From: Clonostachys chloroleuca
Lineage: Eukaryota; Ascomycota; Sordariomycetes; Hypocreales; Bionectriaceae
Reading direction: 5' to 3'
Assembly (NCBI GenBank): GCA_037952775.1
Contig: JBANAY010000001.1
Location: 5,394,001-5,458,000, forward strand
Length of the DNA: 64,000 bases
Positions 58,341-64,000 of the stretch are shown one piece after another. Position 1 is the first letter of the stretch. Each line of letters opens with the position of its first letter. A model generated the notes under the pieces. That model made no database searches and had not been told where the DNA came from. It was given only the letters and a program-made list of their open reading frames with translations. The translations under genes were made by a program, and so were the position numbers.

Positions 58341-59406
58341 CTAAATCATGGAGGAGTGTCCTCCGTCCACTACAAGTCCATGGCCAGTGATGTAACGGGC
58401 AAGGGGGCTGCAGAGAAAAATGACAGCGTCGGCAATTTCCTCTGGGGTTGCGAGCCTTTTCATGGGGTTGGAGTTGGTCAGCGAGGCTCCTAATTCCGCC
58501 GTGGCGTCAGGGTGAGACATGAAACCATCGGAAACTGTATATCCCGCGAGGAGAGAGTTGACACGAATGCCCTCAGCACCATGATCGACAGCTATCAAAT
58601 GACGTTAGTTAGTCTCTTTCCTTTGTCATCGTCGAGAGAAAGCATTTTATAGGATAAAAAAATCTTGGGACATGAAGACATACCTGCTGATTTGGTCATT
58701 CCCAGCCGGCTCCAAGTGGTAGGAATGTAAGATCCGCTCATCGGCATAGCACCAAGCGCAGTAGCGGATGAGACGTTGACGATGCAGCCACGCTCGGCAG
58801 ACGCGGTTGTGCTTGTCAATCCCTTTACGTCCTTGAGAGGCTGATTAAGCATGGCCTTGATCTCCTCACGAGTGCAAAGAAAGCTACCGCGTGCATTTGT
58901 GTTGCTCATTTTGTCCAACTCCTCGGTCGAGACGGCTGCAAAAGGAACAAACTTTTGTGCAATATACTAAAGAGACGATTTGGGTGTTAGAAGAGACAGA
59001 AGTTTGCGAAGAAACAGTACAGAAGTATTGGACGAGACGTACCCCTGCATTATTGACAGCATAGTCAATCTTGCCAAACTTCTCAACAGCCTTTTTAATC
59101 ACATTGGCGATGTCATCTTCCTGAGAAATGTCGCCGACGACAACAAGGGTCTCAAAACTGGAATTGGTCGCGAGCTCCTTCGCCTTAGTAGCGGTCTCTA
59201 CAAGTTTGGCATCGTTGCGGGCTGAAAGGACCAGGCCTTTAACACCAGCGGCAGCAAAGCCAAGTGCAGTGGCTCGCCCGATACCCTGACCTGAATTTGG
59301 TATGTCAGTGTACATGTTTCTCCTATTCTTCAGGATTTATGGCAGTCTTACTTGCGCCGGTTACCAGAGCGATTCCAGGGAGATGGATAAGAGAAGAGGT
59401 AGACAT
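58341..59406 (-). CDS. Short-chain dehydrogenase/reductase, catalytic Lys replaced
   Basis: Exons 59406-59352, 59290-59043, 58951-58684 and 58591-58341 give 273 residues, all phases consistent. The cofactor site is TGASQGIG (16-23); LSARN follows strand 2, and NNAG (98-101) and NVSSATA (S162/S163) are present. The active-site Tyr is Y176 (SGSYIPTTWSRLGMTKSA). The residue four after Tyr, invariably Lys in the classical YxxxK motif, is Thr180 here. The C-terminal IRVNSLLAGYTVSDG and GHGLVVDGGHSS are standard. It is expected to bind NAD(P)(H), but ordinary proton relay is doubtful. The first intron splits the TGxxxGIG codons, a common position in fungal SDRs. Confidence 0.88.
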
Positions 59407-59837
59407 GTTGTATAATGTCTGCGACTGGATGTACTTTGTATAAGGTGTAAGAATGGTTTTGATGTGCCGGAATCTTTCTTGATGAGATATAGAAATAAAA
59501 ATTGCTGGTAATGCTCACCATTTTATAGAATTATTCTCATAACTCTCATCCCCACTCAAAAGATGATCTGCCGCTTATCTCGAGGTAAGACGCCCCACTA
59601 AACGCCGACAGTCTCCACTTAAAGCCGCATCGCTGAAATATCTATCCCGACAACTTGCATGAAGTTGCTGAGCATGGTTGGAAGTTATCCCGTTGCTTTA
59701 TAAGCTGGTAATATTACAACTCTTTTCTATTTCGTTGATACATAGCGCAAAATGATATGCTGTTCGGTCGTCCAGGAGCGGATAGTGGGTAGTTGCTCCC
59801 TGAAAATGCTCCTCTATACTGCCCCATCCGGCGATGC
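59407..59837. other. Intergenic between SDR and Zn2Cys6 gene
   Basis: Short 3'/5' region. The frames at 59698-59950 belong to the decaying end of the next gene or to nothing. Confidence 0.4.
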
Positions 59838-61016
59838 CTAGATATCCGGCGCAAAGCTGGCGCAAAGCGAAGATGACGTGCCGTATTCCATACACCACGA
59901 GTAAAGATCCTTAATGAGCTCGCCATGTTTTCCATTATCCCAACCTCCACGAAGAGAAATCATCTTCTCAATACCGTCCATATGAGCGGTCCACTCGCTG
60001 TGGTTGTCGAGATGCTACAACATCGTATGAATTAGCCTCAAGTCATCTTCATCTAGCCAGTACGCTGGATGCGGCAAATACCTTGTTGTAGCTCATAGTC
60101 ATGAACAGAACGGCAAGGATATCAGCTTCAGATATAACTGTACAGCCCTCTACGGCTTGCCGGATATTTTCTATGGCAGCAACCTTGAATTGGAGACAAG
60201 AGCCATGCGGAAGCTTCCCCCTTGTGGATCCAAGCTGGGCCGCATACATGCGTGCGCCGAGATAAATGAGAGAAAACTTGACGGAGTCATTTTCCAGAAG
60301 TTCAGGGTATAAGAATGAGGGATCAACTGCTCGCGGGCGAGTTGTGCAGTATTGCGACCGTAAATTGAACAAAATAGGAACTGGTGGGTGTCAGCATAAA
60401 ACTAAAGACGGCAGTTGAAATGTAATCATATCTAGGTTCAAATATACATGATTCTAGCAGATAGTTCACACTGCTGGCGGGACAAGGAATAATGAGCTCA
60501 ACGTCTACGTGATGTATCGTAAGGTCAGACGACCACGACATCCATAGTTCCTATCGTACTTGAGTAAGCCATTAATCATAATATATAGGTAGGATGCAAG
60601 CATCTCAAGATCACCCACTTCATCCTTCTGTACAGGGCCATGGATCACCCACGTGGTTTCATCATCTTTGTGAGCCGCGGCTGTCAAAAGTGGCGGCAAC
60701 TCATGGAACCGATTTTCGTGTCTTAAGACGTGGCTCTCGTTACGGTGAGAGTAATTACACTCTGCACCTTGTCGCAAGCAATTGTTGCAAGGCAACATGC
60801 GATTACACTATGATATCCCGTTAGTGTTTGCAGTTTCCCGATCGCGGGGAAACGAACCTTCTTCTTTTGGCCACGGCATCTGGTACAAGATAGCACTGCG
60901 CGATGCCTTTGAAAGACCGGATCGGTTACCATCATGCCCAACCTTGGGGATCTCAGGCAAAGGGGCGACGACGGGTTTGGGATGTTCCTTAAATCCGTGA
61001 GCAGGAGTTCGGACAT
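59838..61016 (-). CDS. Zn2Cys6 transcription factor, exon structure partly uncertain
   Basis: Exon 1 (61016-60858) ends in SCTRCRGQKKK. An intron (GTTCGT...CATAG, acceptor 60808) falls inside the zinc cluster, and exon 2 (from 60807) continues CNRMLPCNNCLRQGAEC, completing C-x2-C-x6-C-x5-C-x2-C-x6-C. Later blocks in other frames fit a fungal regulatory domain: ELWMSWSSDLTIHHVDVELI near 60520, SLIYLGARMYAAQLGSTRGK near 60260, AIENIRQAVEGC near 60170, and HMDGIEKMISLRGGWDNGKH near 59960. The frame ends at TAG 59838. Introns between 60560 and 60020 could not be fixed, and small frameshifts cannot be excluded. It is about 430 bases upstream of the SDR gene, in the same orientation. Confidence 0.65.
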
Positions 61017-61848
61017 TTGTCAGCGCGGCTTTAGCGGGTTCAATTCGGCTAAATTTCCGCCAAGGGTGGTCCAGGAGCAGAGGGAGGTGAAATATGCCAA
61101 AGGCAACGACAGGCTTTGGAATAGTAATATTCTCATGTTATGTTCTTGAATTTTTTCCAACGGGTGAGTTTCCATAATGAAAAAGGGAAGAGCTTAATTT
61201 TCCGCTACATTGATACAAAGAGTGTGCATTGATTTACTGCAGTCTCGTCATGATCAAGCTCAGGAGGAGATTAAAGCAAAGCAAACGTTTGAGCGGCGCC
61301 GAAGCTTTTGATAAACCAAATAATCTAGGCGCTCAAGTCACTCAGGAGTGAGAAGTATAGAATGTTCTTCGATATGTCTTCTATTTTAGTAAATATTGTT
61401 GTTCTCTATCGTAGTTGTGCCTGAGAGAGGTGATTGGATATAGGGTAGCTTCTCCGGTAAGATTGAAGGTCAAGAGAGCCACCCACCTAAGTAAAGAGCC
61501 CTAGAGTTTTAGTTAAGTTTTTGGAATGCTTCAGAATGCTACCTTATAGATGTAGACGCAGGCCCAATAGATATCTAATAGACTAACTGGGGTGACGGTC
61601 ATGGAACAATTGATCGTATACTTTCCTGGATGCGTAATAAGGAGGGCTAGAAGGCCGTTGCTAGTTAACGTCGGTTGGCATAGGCCCAATAACACCTACA
61701 GATAACAGGTTCTAACGAGAATTCGACTCTTATAGATACGAGATGTTTTTGAGCCTTAGATACATTGTTAAATGCTAGTAGAATGGAAGGAATGCTTATG
61801 CGAGTGATATGCGATGCGATCCTGTGATGAATCTATCAACTACGTTCT
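61017..61848. other. Intergenic, no recognised gene
   Basis: About 830 bases between the Zn2Cys6 gene start and the amidase stop. No repeats or RNA genes are seen. Confidence 0.5.
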
Positions 61849-63744
61849 TTACCATTCGCTTCTTCTCAGCAAGATTTCTCCTCCCTCCATTGTTTGTCCA
61901 GCCTGTGGGACTTTCAATATACCCTTCTCCACCAAGTCTCTGGCCAGCCGAGGCAAGATCCCGTCGCAACCCTTCGCCACCAGGACATTCACTGTAACTG
62001 GCAGAAGCTCATCCTTTCCAGTGATGGAGCTATTTGTGGCTGCCTCGCCGAGAGGGAACACGTTGTCGGGCACCTCGCTGAATACGCTGATTCGACTCGT
62101 GCCGAACCCTGTGGCCGGTCCAGGCTCCTCAAAGTACTCATTTCGAGGTGTCGGAGTGCCATCCATGCCTGGATATAGGAGAATAGATTCCGAACACTGA
62201 GCATCGTCACTAGAACGAGGCAGCACCTCTTTGTTGAACCAGTCCATGAAAGCAGTCTTGTTCTGTAGGGCAGCTTCGTAAGACCCTTCTGGTAGAGCCT
62301 CAGCCCATGCCCATCGGATCAGAGGGACAGGATTGACGAAGGGTCGTCGGCCGTCATAGGCAGCTGCATAGTCGGCGTAAAAAGGGTCACGGACCAGCTT
62401 GATCTGCTCAAGACCTATCAATGCGGCGTAGGTATTACGAAGCATGACCTTCAACGGGTCGCCTCCAGGGCCTGTGGAGGTCCATGCAGACTCCAAATCG
62501 AAGGTAGATGGGCCATCAGCGCCAACAAACGAAGCCAAATCATTGGCGAAGTTAGTCATCAGGGAATGGGCGCCATCGAAACCGTAGGTAAACACCTTGC
62601 TTGGGTATTTAACTGCCGAGGAGGATTCATACGAGGTATAGTTCTTCCCATAGAGGACTTTGTTGGCAACATCCCAAAGGGCAGGGTCTCGGACGATGAA
62701 TCCAGCAGTATCAAGAGTAGTGCTCAGAGGCATTGCGCCGTCAAGCGTAGCCAGTCCCTTAGAGGGTCTGTTTCCGAATACGCCTTGCGCCCCAGCTGGC
62801 CCACGAATGGAGCCACCTGTATCAGTACCGATGGAAATATCAAGCCACTCATAGGCTCCAATCGAGGCACCGCCACCAGAGGATGAGGAGTAGGGATCAT
62901 TATAGCCGTCTCCACGAGGATTGAATGGAGAATGATAGTCGACCCAATCGCCCGTCGGTTGCTCACCGTTAGCAAACTGCGACATCTTGTTATAACCAAC
63001 AATGACAGCACCCGCATCGACGAGGCTCTGGATACAAGGCGCGGTTTTGGTTGCTGCTGGGTACAAACGCCACCAAGCACGATTTCCGTTTGATTTGCGC
63101 ATACCAGCAAGGTCATAGAGCTCCTTGACGCCAAGGCGGATGCCAGCAAGCGGCTTCTCTGGAGAAGGTGTGAAGTATAAGCGCGAGGGCACACCAATTG
63201 TAACAGCGTCAGAGGCTGGAACCTGCGCCGAAAGTTGCTGAAACGAGTCGCCCTTCGGACTTTGAAGAATTCCAGCGCTGAAAGCTCCAACAACGTCTCG
63301 GTAGAGGCGAAAAGCTTGGTATAGCTCTCCAGATGCAACATTGAGAAAGTAGGGCCCCGACGGAATAGCTGACTCTTTAGCGAGAGGGACGACTAGCGAG
63401 TCCTCGGATCCAGCATACACTGTTTGTTTGGAGGAGCCATTGTCTTGGTAGTTAGCGATAAAGACCGCAGAGAGGAATTCCGAGTTCCAAACATCATCTT
63501 TCGTCGACCAAATCCCAAACAATTCTCTCAGAGCCGGCTGTGTAATTTTGTCGGCTACCACAGTGACAGGCGCAAAACCAAAGGCTTGCGGAAGCGATGT
63601 GGAGTTTAGGGAACCGTCAAAAGCCCTCCCTTGAGAGAATGATGACGCATAGTAATAATTGTCCTTGATCTTGAATGACGCGCCTGTGCTGACAAGCTGT
63701 GAGGCCGCTGAGCTGACAAGGCCCAGGATCGCAAATCCCTTCAT
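61849..63744 (-). CDS. Secreted amidase-signature protein
   Basis: A single exon of 631 residues. A signal peptide-like MKGFAILGLVSSAASQLVS leads. The first 180 residues form a domain often found before fungal amidases (FGIWSTKDDVWNSEFLSAVF). The amidase fold follows with the Ser-cisSer-Lys triad: Lys207 in GIRLGVKELYDLAG, cis-Ser in SSSSGGGASIGAYEW (about 286-289), and nucleophile Ser312 in GTDTGGSIRGPA. DLAGMRKSNGNRAW and FGNRPSKGL are family-typical. It is expected to hydrolyse amide bonds outside the cell or in the secretory pathway; the substrate is unknown. The frame is intact. Three or more N-glycosylation sequons are present (KNYTSYE, QNKT, TNSS). Confidence 0.92.
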   Translation of the reverse strand: MKGFAILGLVSSAASQLVSTGASFKIKDNYYYASSFSQGRAFDGSLNSTSLPQAFGFAPVTVVADKITQPALRELFGIWSTKDDVWNSEFLSAVFIANYQDNGSSKQTVYAGSEDSLVVPLAKESAIPSGPYFLNVASGELYQAFRLYRDVVGAFSAGILQSPKGDSFQQLSAQVPASDAVTIGVPSRLYFTPSPEKPLAGIRLGVKELYDLAGMRKSNGNRAWWRLYPAATKTAPCIQSLVDAGAVIVGYNKMSQFANGEQPTGDWVDYHSPFNPRGDGYNDPYSSSSGGGASIGAYEWLDISIGTDTGGSIRGPAGAQGVFGNRPSKGLATLDGAMPLSTTLDTAGFIVRDPALWDVANKVLYGKNYTSYESSSAVKYPSKVFTYGFDGAHSLMTNFANDLASFVGADGPSTFDLESAWTSTGPGGDPLKVMLRNTYAALIGLEQIKLVRDPFYADYAAAYDGRRPFVNPVPLIRWAWAEALPEGSYEAALQNKTAFMDWFNKEVLPRSSDDAQCSESILLYPGMDGTPTPRNEYFEEPGPATGFGTSRISVFSEVPDNVFPLGEAATNSSITGKDELLPVTVNVLVAKGCDGILPRLARDLVEKGILKVPQAGQTMEGGEILLRRSEW

Positions 63745-64000
63745 TAGTGGCGGATGAGGCTGCAGGATCTGATTGAAGACGACAATCTCAACTATTTTGA
63801 CAACAAAAGTTTATGCAGAAGATTCTTTCAAAACTCTCGATAATTTCATGATTGGTGATCGAGTGTCATATAAATCACTTCATACATGAGCATCCTCCCG
63901 TCAAGGTCTGAAAAGGTCTGAAGAACAGCGGGCCACCGGTCAAGGGTCCCTTAGCTTGAATGAAAGAAGGATTGTGTAGCCTGGTAGAAACGGCTCGGTT
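63745..64000. promoter_or_regulatory. Upstream region of the amidase gene
   Basis: 256 bases to the right edge, read towards the left. It holds TATA-like tatatgaca near 63870 on the minus strand. No other gene is visible. Confidence 0.35.

Noticed and set aside
26599..63744. A complete secondary-metabolite gene cluster
   Set aside because: No PKS, NRPS or prenyltransferase core gene is present, and the monooxygenase and methyltransferase are broken.
1..64000. tRNA or rRNA genes
   Set aside because: None seen when reading intergenic regions; no cloverleaf-like block could be supported by eye.

Overview
This window looks like an accessory, repeat-rich stretch of a filamentous ascomycete (Pezizomycotina) chromosome. 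The evidence is short GT-AG introns of about 45-90 bases, Zn2Cys6 regulators, NACHT/ankyrin proteins, F-box proteins, and a 12.8 kb block almost free of CpA/TpG and CpG dinucleotides, which is the mark of repeat-induced point mutation (RIP). No species can be named from the sequence alone; Eurotiomycetes or Sordariomycetes would both fit.

Layout. 1-12 kb: a NACHT-ankyrin gene entering from the left edge, two tandem-repeat arrays, an ankyrin plus CorA-like gene with two RIP-type stops, an Mpv17/PMP22-like membrane gene with a frameshift, and a truncated N-terminal STAND-type fragment. 12.5-25.4 kb: RIP-destroyed DNA holding at least two Ty3/gypsy relics in opposite orientations. A hAT-like insertion with an 8-bp target duplication and a solo LTR with a 5-bp duplication sit inside it. 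25.8-27.6 kb: a scrambled locus made of the two ends of a rhodopsin-like membrane gene, in opposite orientation, around an O-methyltransferase fragment. 28-31.5 kb: a Zn2Cys6 regulator and a DJ-1/PfpI protein. 32-45 kb: signalling-type genes (F-box/ankyrin, Ras-like/ankyrin, a G-alpha-like protein with an extra helical N-terminal domain, a protein kinase with a WD40 tail) plus an MFS transporter. 45.9-54.5 kb: a zinc-free fungal transcription factor domain protein, a 25-residue-repeat protein, a truncated FAD monooxygenase fused to a multi-pass membrane domain, a secreted protein, a MITE with perfect 40-bp inverted repeats, and an F-box-like gene. 56-64 kb: an F-box protein, a short-chain dehydrogenase lacking the usual catalytic lysine, a Zn2Cys6 regulator and a secreted amidase.

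How the genes relate. No complete biosynthetic cluster is present. The monooxygenase, methyltransferase piece, SDR, transporter and regulators could be debris of secondary metabolism. The more coherent theme is sensing and signalling: NACHT, ankyrin, Ras-like, G-alpha-like and kinase modules in unusual fusions, several with degenerate catalytic motifs. At least five genes carry single-base frame changes, which suggests decay in a low-constraint region or residual indel errors in the assembly; the sequence alone cannot decide between these.
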